Assembly (NCBI GenBank): GCA_002179805.1
Contig: NAVB01000076.1
Span: forward strand, 1 to 64,000
Direction of reading: 5' to 3'
DNA: 64,000 nucleotides
Source: Acanthamoeba lenticulata
Taxonomy: Eukaryota; Discosea; Longamoebia; Acanthamoebidae
Position 1 is the first letter of the stretch. Every line of letters starts with the position of its first letter. The notes below the pieces were generated by a model that saw nothing but the letters and a program-made list of their open reading frames with translations, was not told the origin of the DNA and searched no databases. The position numbers and the translations under genes were made by a program. This document shows, one piece after another, positions 20,159-30,321 of the stretch.

Positions 20159-20782
20159 CAGCCACCACACCTCAAAATCTTAAGATTAACAACAGTCGCT
20201 TTGCTTTTTCCAACCGCCCCAGCAGGTACCGCAGGTAAGTCCTCGCGGATGGGACGTACGCCCGCCCATAGGTACTGCCACTGCTACAACAACCATGGCG
20301 TGGGAGGCGGGTGGCCCTCTCTTGCTTCTCGTGGACAAGTCAAGGCGACGGCTCGTGCGGCGACTACTGTGTGCGTTTTTGGGATGTACGAAGGCGACGA
20401 AAGGAAGGGGAAGGCGCCTGGTGGTGCTGGAGGAGGGGATGGGGGCATGTACGTCTTCTTGTAATTGGTGGGTAATTGCTTGCATGCTTGCTTGCTTGCT
20501 CGCTTGTTTGCCTGCGGTACGTATACGGCGACCGACAAGACTTCTTCTTTTCCGACTTGCCTGCGGCTCGTGTTCTTCCTTCTCTCGTCTTGTGACGTTG
20601 GGTTTCCTCCCCCTAAGGGGCAAGGTGAAGGTATCTCTTTTCCTTCATTTGCCATCATCAACCACCATGGCGCCACTCGCCGTTCCGCGTGACCTTCCAG
20701 AAAAGTACTGCAATTGGGCGAAGAACGTTTTACTTTCCTCCATCATCTAGTGCTGTACAGACGTCGCGGCGGGGTGTGGGGT
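20159..20782. other. Convergent intergenic region with GCTT microsatellite
   Basis: It lies between the stops of U1-70K (plus) and the E2 gene (minus) and is the longest gap in the window. It holds both 3'UTRs, an imperfect GCTT repeat at about 20481-20515, and a full-consensus 5' splice site CAGGTAAGT at 20232-20240. Open frames on both strands lack recognisable domains. No gene is called. Confidence 0.45.
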
Positions 20783-21649
20783 TTACAGTCGCTTGATGCT
20801 CTTCTTCTTTTGCTCGCCTTCCGTCTTCTTCTTGGTGGGTGCGGCCGTCCCGGCAGCAGCCTTCTTGGTGGCGGTCTTCGCGGGCGCGGCGGTGCTTCGT
20901 GGAGCGGATGACGAGGAGCACGACGTCGTCGAGTCCTTCGCGGCCGTCTTCAAGCTGGCAACCTCCTTCTGCGCGTGGATGGTAGTCCAAAGGCGCGCGT
21001 GCTTGGCGTACTCGTCGTAGGCCTCCAGAAGAAGCTTCCCGGCTTCCTCGTTCAATGCAGACTCAGGGTTGGGATCAATGAGCAGACACTTGATGGTCTG
21101 GTACACGAACAAGCAAAAAAGACGAAAGGTGAGGACGCGGGCGCTGTGCAGTTGAACAAAGCAAGAACGCGGGCTGGAGGGTACCAGCAGAATGTGGCCG
21201 ATGCCCAGGTCCTCTTTCCAGTCCCTCTTGAGCGTGTTGACGCAGATCTCTCCGTTCTTGGCCACATTCGGGTGGAAAATCTTCGTGAGGAAGTACCCTG
21301 TGATAAATCATTAAGTACCAAACCGTTGTCTCCATCCAACGCCAGCACGCCGTGTGTGCGAACCTTTGGGGGGAGCGGCAGGGAACTCAGCTCCCAGCTT
21401 CAGCTTGACGCGGAAAGCACCACCCTGGTAGGGTGTGTCCACTGCCGATTTGCTTTGTGTAAGTGCTGGTGATAAAGCAAACACTTAAGTGGTGCGAATG
21501 CTAGTACCAGGTCCTTCGATGATCGCCTGAATGTCGGTGATGTCCTGCTCATTAGGGATAATCTTGACTCCATCAATGGGAGTCTCCATCAGCTTTCGCA
21601 TTTCTCCAGCAACACGGCGGATGGTCGCGGGCGAGATGTTCTCCTGCAT
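20783..21649 (-). CDS. UBE2S: Ubiquitin-conjugating enzyme E2 S (APC/C chain-elongating E2)
   Basis: It transfers ubiquitin. In animals UBE2S extends Lys11-linked chains on substrates of the anaphase-promoting complex. The UBC fold matches UBE2S specifically: [68 protein letters not shown], the catalytic-Cys segment [20 protein letters not shown], and [21 protein letters not shown] Lys/Ala/Thr-rich tail of about 60 residues follows and ends KKSIKRL. Human UBE2S ends in a Leu-Arg-Arg-Leu peptide that docks on the APC/C, so a similar basic-Leu end is retained. Four introns are needed, and the start is the ATG matching the family N-terminus. Confidence 0.93.
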
Positions 21650-22040
21650 GGACTGCCGGACAAGCATGAGGCAAAAAAGCAAACTGTAGTGCAGAGTTGC
21701 TGTAAGGTACCATTGTGGAGTGAGTTGTTCGAAGACGGGTTGGGGTTGGGTGTATGGCCACAAATACCACCGCGTTCAAATGGTGCGTTCGTCCCACGTT
21801 CGCGCCAAAGCAAGTGGTGACCCAACGGTCCAAGATGGCGTTGGTATGTTTGGAATGCAAGGAACTCCAGCCAGCGGTGGCAGGCAAAAGCCGCCAAGAG
21901 GCAAAGCGGATTTCACTTGGATCAATCAAGATGGGAACGCACCTCGTGGCCAGAGCAACCGCCACTTCCCTGTCGGCTTCCTTCTCCTCGGATGGGGCTT
22001 TAGGGGTGGGTCTTGGGAAATATATCGACTTCGCTTGCAG
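21650..22040. other. Intergenic region with divergent promoters
   Basis: It separates the starts of the E2 gene (minus) and the J-domain gene (plus). Open frames cross it without any recognisable domain. A 5'UTR intron for either gene is possible, but I see no compelling gene. Confidence 0.4.
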
Positions 22041-23136
22041 ATGGCGACAATTGACTTTTATGCTGTGCTAGAGCTTTCTCCAACCGCGACTGAGGAAGAT
22101 GTGCGCAGAGCTTACCGCCGTCTCGCAGTGCGTTGGCACCCAGACAAGAACCCAGAAGACTTGATTACTGCGGAGCGGCGATTTAAAGAGGTTCTCGCTT
22201 GGCCTGAATTTTTGTTACACGTGCTCCAAGGCTCACTCTTCTCGCACGCAGGTGTCTGAGGCGTACGAAGTGTTGCGTGACCCCACGAAGCGGCGGCAAT
22301 ACGACCGTCTTCGGGAAGGACCAGCACGAGCAAGGCGAACAACGTCGTGGTTCGACAGCTCTGCTGGCTTTGGGGATGACTTGTGGAGCGAGCCCGAGTG
22401 GGGTGGTTCCCGCCCGAGCTGGGCCTTCCGCAATCCGTTTGATGTCTTCCGCGAGTTCTTCGGTCAGAGGGATCCGTGGGCCGACATGACGCCGCGCTCT
22501 CGGCGTCAGCCGTCCACGTCACGAGGCCCCAGTTCCTCCTTTTGGTCGATGGGCGGTGATCCGTTTTCATCGCGCCCGTTCTCTTCTCCCTTCTTTGCAA
22601 ACCGCAGCACGGGCGGCCTCTTCAGCCAGCTGCTCGACCAGCGGCGCAGTGCCACACCCGACCCAGTTGCACCTGCGTCGCCTGCGCCCTCCACCACACG
22701 GGTGGAGATTAAGATTGGTGGCTTCAGTGACAGCGAAGACACCTCGAGCGACGATGAAGAGATTCTGCAACAACAAGGAGAAGGGGAAGAAGCGCAGGTG
22801 GTGGAAGAAGAAGAAGAAGAAGAAGAAGAGGAAGAATCAATCGACGTCGATGATGTGGCCCTGCGCGAAGCGATCCGCCTTTCTCTTGCTCAGGAGCAGG
22901 AGAGGAAGAGACATGAAGAGCAAGAGGCTGCGCAAACCGAGGAGGAGTTGCAGGAAGCCATTCGGCGCAGCTTGGCCGACCTCGAGAAGCAGCGCACAGT
23001 CCCCACCAGCGGCGATTGGATGGACGAAGACGAGTACGACGACGAGGAGGAGGAGGATGAGGAGCGACTGCAAAGAGGGCGCATACTGCCGCAACAACAG
23101 CAGCACAGCCGGCAGGGCTTGTCCGCCTTCCATTGA
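22041..23136 (+). CDS. DnaJ/Hsp40 co-chaperone with two ubiquitin-interacting motifs (DNAJB2/HSJ1-like)
   Basis: It stimulates Hsp70 ATPase activity and probably delivers ubiquitylated clients. The J domain is N-terminal (IDFYAVLELSPTATEEDVRR, the HPD motif in RWHPDKNPED, and SEAYEVLRDPTKRRQYD) and is split by one intron at 22190-22251. A Phe/Arg/Ser-rich linker follows, including FDVFREFFGQRDPW. After a long run of Glu encoded by GAA/GAG triplets come two ubiquitin-interacting motifs: DDVALREAIRLSLAQE and TEEELQEAIRRSLADLE, each with the acidic start, the Ala and the Ser. J domain plus tandem UIMs is the layout of animal HSJ1. There is no CAAX end. The Gln-rich tail stops at GLSAFH. Confidence 0.9.
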
Positions 23137-23463
23137 TGGCATAAAGGAATCGCGTTGAGAAGAAGACGAAGATGTAAATAGTGGGGGGGGGTCGGGACAC
23201 AGGTGGCGCGTCGGTGCAACGGCAGCACAGACCAACCGCAACGTTCGACAAAGAACTCACAACAGCAAAATGGTAACTGTTTCCTAAAAAAGATAGCCAA
23301 CTCAGCTTACCAAAAGCCTCCCAATTCGCCTCAGCAACGTCCGCCAAACTCAAGATAGAGAGTTGAGAGGTGGCTCCTCGCCACTAACGGTTTCTTCGAA
23401 GAGGAGGGCCAGAGAGCAGGTTTTTCGGATTGCCCTTTCTTGAGGGCCTCCCCCAGGCGCAAC
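23137..23463. other. Intergenic region
   Basis: It lies between two plus-strand genes and should hold the J-protein 3'UTR and the RhoGEF promoter/5'UTR. It includes a G8 run near 23183. No open frame with recognisable content starts here, though an upstream RhoGEF exon is possible. Confidence 0.4.
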
Positions 23464-26400
23464 ATGAACATCAGCTTTGAGTTTCTGAAGCAATCTCCCA
23501 TCTCTTCGCCTTCTCAGTCGCCCACAAGCGCCGACCAGGCAGCTCACAAGCAGAGTACTGTCTCTCCCTCTCCTTTCGCCATCTCCTTTCTGACCAGTTC
23601 TTGCCGCTTTGCAGGGCAGCTGAATCTGAATCTGCCGAGTGGCGGCCCACCGAGCGGCGGCATAAGCGCTTCCCCCTTGCTGGCGCGCGACGAACACTGG
23701 ACCAGTCAACTCACGGCCGAACAGCTCAAAGATATCACCCATGACCAGCGGCAAAGGCAGGAAGCCGTCCAGGAGATCGTCCTCGCTGAGCGTGCTTATG
23801 TGCGGGATCTGCGGCTTATCACCAAGGTCCACGTCCCTCTTTCTTCTTCACTTCCCTTGGCTCGTTGGCCTCAACCTCCTCTGGGGCCATGCAGGTGTTT
23901 ATGGAGGAAATGCGTGAGCGCGGGCTTGTGACGAAGGAGGAAGCGGCCTCCATCTTCTCCAACATCCCCACCCTGCTTGACGTACACACGGGACTGTTGG
24001 CCGTAAGCTTCCCCCTCCCCAAACCCAGAACGATGCCATAGATAAAGTCGACCTCCTGTGCACTATGCTCATAAGCGTTGCCTGACAGGAGCTGGAGAAG
24101 CTGAAGCGCGACCAAGGGATGTTCTCTGACGAGGGTCTGGGCAATCTGTTTCTGGAGCGGGCCAACCTCTTCAAGCACTACGCCAACTACTGCGTCAACT
24201 ACGTCAGCATGTCGCAGAAGCTCTCGGCTCTTCGAGAGAACCCAAAGATTGCCGAATTCCTCGAGGCACGACTGCGCCCTCCAACAACTTGGGTCGTTGT
24301 GCTGAGCTGACATCAACGGTCCCGTGCCTTGCCGCCCAATCAGGAGTGCATGAAGAATCCAGAGTGTCGGAACTCTACGTTTGAGTCCTTCCTCATAACG
24401 CCCCTGCAGCGCATGGCCAAGTACCCGCTCCTGTTGGGTGTACGAAACCTGCTCGGTCCCCCACCAGTGCTGTGACCAAGCTGTCCCCAAAACTTACGCT
24501 TCTTCTTCATCTGGCCCAGTCTTTGATAAAATACACAGACAAGGATCACCCCGAGCATGCACCGCTGGTCAAGGCGTTCGAAGAGATCAAGCACGTGGTG
24601 GACCAGGTCAACAAGAGGGCGCAACAGGAGGAAAACGTGCGCAAGATCATGGACCTGCAAGCGGCTGTCGAGCTGGTTCACGGAGAGGTACACAGCCGAC
24701 CGCGGTTCGTTACTCTCGCTGCCTTGGCTCGGCCTAATCATATTGCAACTTGTGGCAGACATACACGTTCTGTGAGTGGGGTCGACACATCGTCAAGGAG
24801 GGCGCGGGTATGTTGTCGCCTTCCGTGTCTTTCACTCCCGAGTGATCTCACTTGAGTCTATATCTTGTGGCCACAAGTGTGTTTGCTGCAAGGACGGAAG
24901 AAAGCAAGGTCCAGCAAGGACCACCATCTGGTGCTGTTCAACGACAAGATCGCGCTCTTCAAAAACAAGGCCAAGGGCAAACGAAGGGGCTACAAGGTCA
25001 TCGGTGTGTGGGAGATGGGCCAACTCTCGTGCGCGCCGCTCGAGTGTCCACCTCCGATTCACACTTCATCGTCTCCTTCCACTCCCAACGCTCGCCTGCG
25101 GGCGTTCTCTCATAACTCCTCCGAGGGCAGCCTCTTGTCCCCGCGCAACTCGAGTCCCGCGGTCGCATCGCCTCGGCAAGGCCGTTTGATCCGCAACTTG
25201 CGGGACTCTGACTCGTTCGAGCCGATGGAGGAAGGTAATTCTAATACGAAGATTATTATCGAGAGCTCTGGCCAAAGCTTGGCTGACCACCCCCACGTGG
25301 ACACCATCAACCCAGAGAGTGGCGTCCGACTGGTGGAAAAGGACAGAGATGGGGCAGAGTACCGCATCCTCTTTGGCTCGGTTGGAGAGAAGGACGACTG
25401 GATCGCCAAAATGAAAGACCTCAAGGTGATGTGCACGAGCTCAGGTACCGGTTTATGCCATCTTTCACGTGGTTCCCTGATGTGTGCATTTTGAACCCAC
25501 GCGAGAGTTTCCATACGAACGGACAGATTCAAGCGAGGTGCAGCCTCTCGTTTCGCAAGACGCCGTCAACGCGCTCATGTGGGAGAAGCGCTACTATCAA
25601 GAAGTGGCCATTCGTGTTGAACTCAAGCGAGTGCTCGACTCGACCGTTTTGCAGCTCACCGAAGCTCGCGAAGGTACCACCTGCCACCATGTTGGTTGCA
25701 ATGTGACCCAACGCACCCGCTCAGCTGTGTGGCTACGCACACACAACCCAGAACTTGAGGACATGAGGAAGGAGCGGGAGAAGCTGCTGCGAAAGATAGA
25801 CCTACTCAAGGACGACAAGAAGAAGCGCGAGCAGCGCGAGAAGAGAGAGGAAAAGAAGGAGCACCAGCGGTCGAAGGAACGCGACCAACTCAAGCCCAAG
25901 AAGGAGGTCGAGGAGAAGAAGAAGAACAGGGACTGGCTGAATATCGGCGGCCGGCTCCGCAGCCTCTCATCGGAGATAGACGAGGTCATCTTCCAGCGCC
26001 TCGAAAACCAGTACCCCAGCCCCAGGGAGAAGAGCCCGACGTCGCTTTACCTCTCTCTGCCGGTGGATGCCATCGAAGAGGTCGATCGAAACAGCAACAG
26101 GGAGGCAGAGGACTGCCGGCTGGTCGTGCCCACCCGAGAAGGAAAGGCCAACACGATGGGCCGAAAATCCGGGCTGGCCGTGCAACACCGCAAGGAGCGC
26201 GATCCGATGTCCTTCCTCGACCTCCCCGGGACGCACACCAGCCCGAGTGACGATCACAGCCACGCCAAGCCCCTCAGCGCCCGTGAGCCACGCCTAAGCG
26301 ACAGCGAGGGAGGCTTGGCTCGAACTGGTGCTCGATCCTTGTTTGGGCTGGACAAGCGGGACAAGAGATCATCACCGCGTCGAGGATCAGAAACGGATAA

Positions 26401-26605
26401 GCACGACGCCAAGTCGCCATCAAGAAGGGAGAGTGAGACGACTTCTCCGCAGAGCGGCAACCACCACGAGGAGGGCAAGCCGCTTAAAGCCGTTCCCGAG
26501 TCAGCGCCAACAAGAAAGGCAAGCACTGAAAACAAAAAGCCCACAACCAAGGCTGCCACGCCGTCCGGCAACGGCAACAACACAGGCCTCCACGGGTCAG
26601 GGTAG
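23464..26605 (+). CDS. Dbl-family RhoGEF (DH-PH) with charged coiled-coil C-terminus
   Basis: It is predicted to activate Rho-type GTPases by exchanging GDP for GTP. The DH domain reads AVQEIVLAERAYVRDLRLIT, then FMEEMRERGLVTKEEAASIF, LFLERANLFKHYANYCVNY and the hallmark FESFLITPLQRMAKYPLLL, followed by KAFEEIKHVVDQVNKRA. A PH domain follows (TYTFCEWGRHIVKEG, DHHLVLFNDKIALFKNK, GEKDDWIAKMKDLK) and carries a Ser-rich insertion inside its strands. Beyond the PH domain are a Lys/Glu coiled coil (EDMRKEREKLLRKIDLLKDD) and a long Ser/Pro/Lys-rich disordered tail ending NNTGLHGSG. At least seven introns split it. The start MNISFEFLKQSPISSPSQSP is the best ATG, but an upstream exon is possible. The target GTPase is unknown. 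Confidence 0.85.
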
Positions 26606-26644
26606 GGCCACTTGTGTGGTGCACCTTTGATGTACAAAAACAGC

Positions 26645-26650
26645 AATAAA
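26645..26650 (+). terminator. Poly(A) signal of the RhoGEF gene
   Basis: AATAAA lies 40 bases after the stop codon and 76 bases before the next gene's ATG on the same strand. Confidence 0.5.
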
Positions 26651-26725
26651 GAAAGGCAAAACATGTTTCGCCAAGAGGAAAAAGGAAGAGAAAAGAAGCA
26701 CACGACAACAAAGACAAAACTCTCG

Positions 26726-27305
26726 ATGGCTGAGGAGGCGCAAGGGCAGGTGAGCGGGCGACGGAGGAAGGAGCCATTAAAACCTGGCCATACACTTGCC
26801 GACTGGGGGCGGTTGTGTTCAACCGGAAAGATCACCAACGGCCTTGGCGGGCAACAGCATAAAGTTACGCCTTCTGAGCTGGCTGCGCACAACCAACCCA
26901 ACGATGCTTGGATTGTGCTCAACGGCAAAGTCTACAACGTCACTCCTTACCTCGACTTTCACCCTGGAGGTACCGCGCTGCCAGCGTTTGCGCTGCCCAA
27001 ACGCGTTCTGACGCATGACTTTGGGCTTGCACAGGTGCCTCCATTTTGCACAAAGTTGCTGGCAAAGATGCCACACGGCTGTTCAGTACGTAGTGTGAGC
27101 TCGTCTCTTCATGGTTGCCTCCTCGTGTTCACGTGCACTCATCGTGTGCACAGACGCTACACACCAGTGGGTGAACGGCGAGAATCTGCTACGCACTTGC
27201 CTCATCGGCCCACTAGTGCCCGAGCCTGCTTCGGTCGCCAGCCAAGCTCCCAACACGGGACCAGAGCAGGGCCAAGACTCTGTGCCCACAGAGCCCTCTC
27301 CTTGA
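26726..27305 (+). CDS. Cytochrome b5-domain protein resembling the N-terminus of NCB5OR
   Basis: It is a heme protein probably involved in electron transfer. Three exons give about 140 residues. The segment KEPLKPGHTLADWGRLCSTG followed by TNGLGGQQHKVTPSELAAHN matches the region just before the cytochrome b5 domain of NADH cytochrome b5 oxidoreductase (CYB5R4/NCB5OR). The heme-binding HPGG is split by a GTACCG...CAG intron (YLDFHPGG), and the second axial His lies in ATHQWVNGENLLRTCLIG. The reductase half of NCB5OR is missing: the protein ends after a short Pro/Ser tail. No membrane anchor is seen, so it should be soluble, unlike microsomal b5. It may represent a free-standing form of the NCB5OR b5 module. 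Confidence 0.87.
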
Positions 27306-27328
27306 CACCTGCCCGCAAGAGAAACCAA

Positions 27329-27334
27329 AATAAA
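27329..27334 (+). terminator. Poly(A) signal of the cytochrome b5 gene
   Basis: AATAAA starts 24 bases after the stop codon, in an AT-rich stretch before the next plus-strand gene. Confidence 0.45.
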
Positions 27335-27424
27335 ATAATTAATTCAAGAATTGTCGATGAGGCAACCATCGGGGCAACGACACGGGCACAAGCGGTGGCC
27401 ACACAACACAACAGAACACCACAA

Positions 27425-27765
27425 GATGTCAGACAAGAAAGCCTTCTTTGAGCAGAAGATCAAGGACCAACAACCTGTACGTCCTTTGTTAAGCTGTGGC
27501 ATACCGAACAGTTGTGTACACTTCATCGAAGTGATGCTAAACGAAAAATAATCAGAAACCCATCAAGAAGACGTGGAAGACCACGGGCAACTCAGGAGGT
27601 GGGCACACTGGCTACGATGGCAAATACAAGGCGAAGCTCGACCTGGGGTACAGGCCTCTCTTGCCTATTCGACCCTGGCTACCCTTTTGACAAGCTGCTA
27701 ACTAGAGCTTGTGTCGCATGAACAGTGCCCCGCCCCCGCCCAAGAGCCTGACCGACTTGCCGTGA
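27425..27765 (+). CDS. Unrecognised small basic protein (about 60 residues)
   Basis: I do not recognise it. Three short exons joined in consistent phase encode MSDKKAFFEQKIKDQQP, then KPIKKTWKTTGNSGGG and HTGYDGKYKAKLDLG, then APPPPKSLTDLP before the stop. The introns are GTACGTCC...TCAG and GTACAGG...ACAG. The protein is Lys-rich with an amphipathic start and an acidic/proline end, and has no membrane segment. The good splice phases, the ATG in a CACAAGATGT context and the following AATAAA (27827-27832) all support a real, probably well-expressed small gene. The short Lys/Phe helix could bind a protein partner. No function can be assigned. Confidence 0.55.
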
Positions 27766-27826
27766 GAAGGCGATGGGGTTCCTCGTGTGCAACGAAAGGC
27801 CTCCTCTGTAATTGATTGTAAATCTG

Positions 27827-27832
27827 AATAAA
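27827..27832 (+). terminator. Poly(A) signal of the small basic protein gene
   Basis: AATAAA lies 61 bases after the stop codon and 58 bases before the next ATG. Confidence 0.5.
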
Positions 27833-27890
27833 GCGAACAAAAAGCAGAAACGGCTGGGGAAAACTGATTTAAAATCTGATATAATCAGTG

Positions 27891-28710
27891 ATGGAAGAGG
27901 GCTGCCCGTACGACGTGCAGGGATTGTTGTGGCGGGCGCGGGTGGACAAGAAGACCTACATCGGACGTGCGGATGACGAAGTTGAGAGCAGTGGGGTTGA
28001 TTCAGACGGCGAAGATGTGAATGAGCTTGATTTTAATCGTTACTACGCACAGACACTGGAAGGGGAACTGCCGTTGCTCTCCGCCACTACCAGTGAATCG
28101 AGGACGCCAAGGGTTCAAAGCCAAAGCACAAGCAAGCACAAGAACCGTACACGCGATGCGTTTGCATTTGACGAAGCCTCGCAGCAGACACAACCTCGGC
28201 TGTCAGCGTCACTGGTGCGGCAGCTTCCTTTCGGCCAAACAACCCCCAACTGTTGAGCTCATCGGTGAAGTGCAGGACGGCGGCGACAGCCCAACGACGC
28301 TGAGTGCGCTGGGCGATCCCCTGGCGTCCCAGGCATCGTTCCCGTTCTCCCAGCTGCCCGAGGTGTACGATGCCGATGGCGAGGACCATCCTGAGGGTGC
28401 GGCAGCTGACGCAGCCAAGCTGCCTGACTTCCTCACCGGTCTGCTTGGCGAGAAGGATGACGACAGCAAAACCAAGCGAAAGCGAGGCGCCCCCGTGCTC
28501 ACCTACCAGTTGGTACGCACACCTTTCTCAAAGAGCTGCGTGTAAAACTTGTGGCAGTAATTGATCATTACTGGCCGTCTGTTGCAGTCGCAAACAGACT
28601 ACTTGGAGGACCACGTCGCCAAGAAAGAGAGCACAAAGGCGACCAACGCCGGTTCGGCGCCAACAGCATCAACGACGCCGCCCCAGCCAAGGAAGCGGCC
28701 ACGGAACTGA
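27891..28710 (+). CDS. Unrecognised acidic, probably nuclear protein
   Basis: I do not recognise the family. The first exon starts MEEGCPYDVQGLLWRARVDK and is acidic (GVDSDGEDVNELDF), ending in a Ser/Thr/Gln-rich stretch. A phase-0 intron at about 28216-28275 (GTGCGG...GTGCAG) leads to DGGDSPTTLSALGDPLASQA and FSQLPEVYDADGEDHPEGAA. DFLTGLLGEKDDDSKTKRKR follows, then a short helix LTYQLSQTDYLEDHVAKK after a third intron. The end is Pro/Arg-rich (PPQPRKRPRN), resembling a nuclear localisation signal. Alternative reading of the first intron is possible because several AG sites lie close together. A transcription or chromatin role is a guess from composition only. Confidence 0.55.
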
Positions 28711-28856
28711 CGGCTTCACCAAGAGAGAAGAGGGCAAAAACAATTTTTTTGATTTTTTGATTATAAAAAGCATGACAATGAACAGACTAAATACAAGCTA
28801 ACGAATCCGGGAGGTGGTGCCAAGATTGGGCGAGAGGAGGTATTTCATAGGCCCTC

Positions 28857-30012
28857 TTACTGCTGCTGGGTGGGGTAGTAGTAGTAGACCATCGGCTGCG
28901 AGTAGGCGCCCATGGGCTGGTAGCCCTGACCCTGCTGAGCCTCGGCCTTCACACAAACATAACACAAACGAGAGCAGCGTCAGCGCTCCGCAAGCCACAC
29001 ACACACAACTCGCTGCCACGTGGGCCTCTGGGGAGGCTCAAGGTACCTGTCCGGCGGGCGGGTAGAAGACGGGCACATACTGGATCTGCTGGGGCAGCTG
29101 CGCCTCGGGCACCTCCTCCACCGCCTTGGGGCTCACGGGCACCTCGTCGTGCTCATCAGCGGGGATGGTGAAGCCCTCCTGATCGATGGCGGCACAAGTC
29201 ACAGCAACGTGAGAAATCCTGATTGGGCTGGGTGGAAAAAAAAAAGTGGCTTTGTGGACAAGGGCGCAGTACCTCCATCAGGGCGTGCTTGGCCTCAGCA
29301 CGGGCTACAAGGATCTCACGCCTGGTCACCAAAGCCAGGACAGCGCCCATGACCTGCAATACGACCAAGGTCACCCACCGCGTAAGCCACGTGCTCACAA
29401 GGAAAAGGAGCGGCAAGGAAACACACAAACCTTGAGAAGAAGAGGCACAAGAATGTAGGCGAACACGGTGGCGGTAACCAGGGTGACGTCCTTGGGCGCC
29501 TCGGCGTGAGCGTCACAGCCCGCAGTCAGCTGGCAGTCGCGAAGAACACGCAAGCTTATACCGACCGAAGTGACGACGAAGAGGGCGATGAGGGCGAGGG
29601 CGCCAAGTAGGCAGACGATGAAGTAGAACATGAGGAGAGCAGTGTTACGGCGGTAGGCGCCAATGAAGCCGGCATACAAAATGATCCTGCACCGAGGATT
29701 GAAATAAAGGTGAGTTTTGAATTAAAAAATAAGGTACGAAACCAACAAGGGTAAGTCGCACCAGCAAATGTTGGCGCTGATGAACGGGCCAGCATAGAAT
29801 TGGCCGGCCTGGACCATGGCGTGGACGTGGAGACCAAAGGTTACGAGGCTAATTACCTGTTACAGGATTAAAAACCACCACAATGAGTACAGTTATAGAA
29901 ATGTTCAAAGAGACGAGAGCTAAAAACGTACAAAGAGGAAAATGATGAACTTTTGGAGCCTCACGGCCAATTTGCCCGCGTAATCGTAGCTCTGCTTGCT
30001 GAAGAAACCCAT
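28857..30012 (-). CDS. Four-transmembrane protein of unknown function
   Basis: It is predicted to be a tetraspan membrane protein. It starts MGFFSKQSYDYAGKLAVRLQ with a short cytosolic end. TM1 is KFIIFLFVISLVTFGLHV, built across a GTACGT...ACAG intron. TM2 is in FISANICW then ILYAGFIGAY, TM3 is FYFIVCLLGALALIALFVV and TM4 is TATVFAYILVPLLLKVMG. The loop between TM3 and TM4 holds two Cys (RDCQLTAGCDA), which could form a disulfide. The cytosolic C-terminus is acidic/Pro-rich and ends in a Tyr/Gln stretch (MGAYSQPMVYYYYPTQQQ). The Cys pattern does not fit tetraspanins (no CCG), and MARVEL-type or amoeba-specific families are possible. Confidence 0.7.
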
Positions 30013-30321
30013 GGTTGTTGAACGATGGATGTAAGGGATGCAACACGATTCGTTGTACGGCTTGAAAAGATAATTGATTGGCCTTGGTCTCGGGGGTTTT
30101 TTGGTGTTAGCTCCCGGTTTCTGCGGTCGTGTCGATCCCCGAAATTTAGACGTCTCGGCATCTCTGCTCCAGTTTTGTCGCAGCGCACCCATACGCGAGC
30201 TTTCCTGCACAAGTCGAGCACACCCCACCTTACGTGAAAGCTTATTTTTTTTTATTCTTTTTCCCAATACTCGACTGCTTTCGAAAGGGAACGAAGTCAA
30301 CGTTTACGCGCAACGACCAAC
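30013..30321. promoter_or_regulatory. Divergent promoter region
   Basis: It separates the starts of the four-TM protein (minus) and the PRPP synthetase-family gene (plus). A T-rich stretch near 30243-30260 lies about 60 bases before the latter's ATG. No further element is recognised. Confidence 0.35.

Noticed and set aside
20295..20750. Possible gene between U1-70K and UBE2S
   Set aside because: The frame is low-complexity (Leu/Arg/Cys repeats from the GCTT microsatellite) and has no splice or domain support.
22724..23353. Poly-Leu open frame on the minus strand, looking like a membrane protein
   Set aside because: It is the reverse complement of the GAA/GAG-rich Glu tract and UIM region of the J protein.
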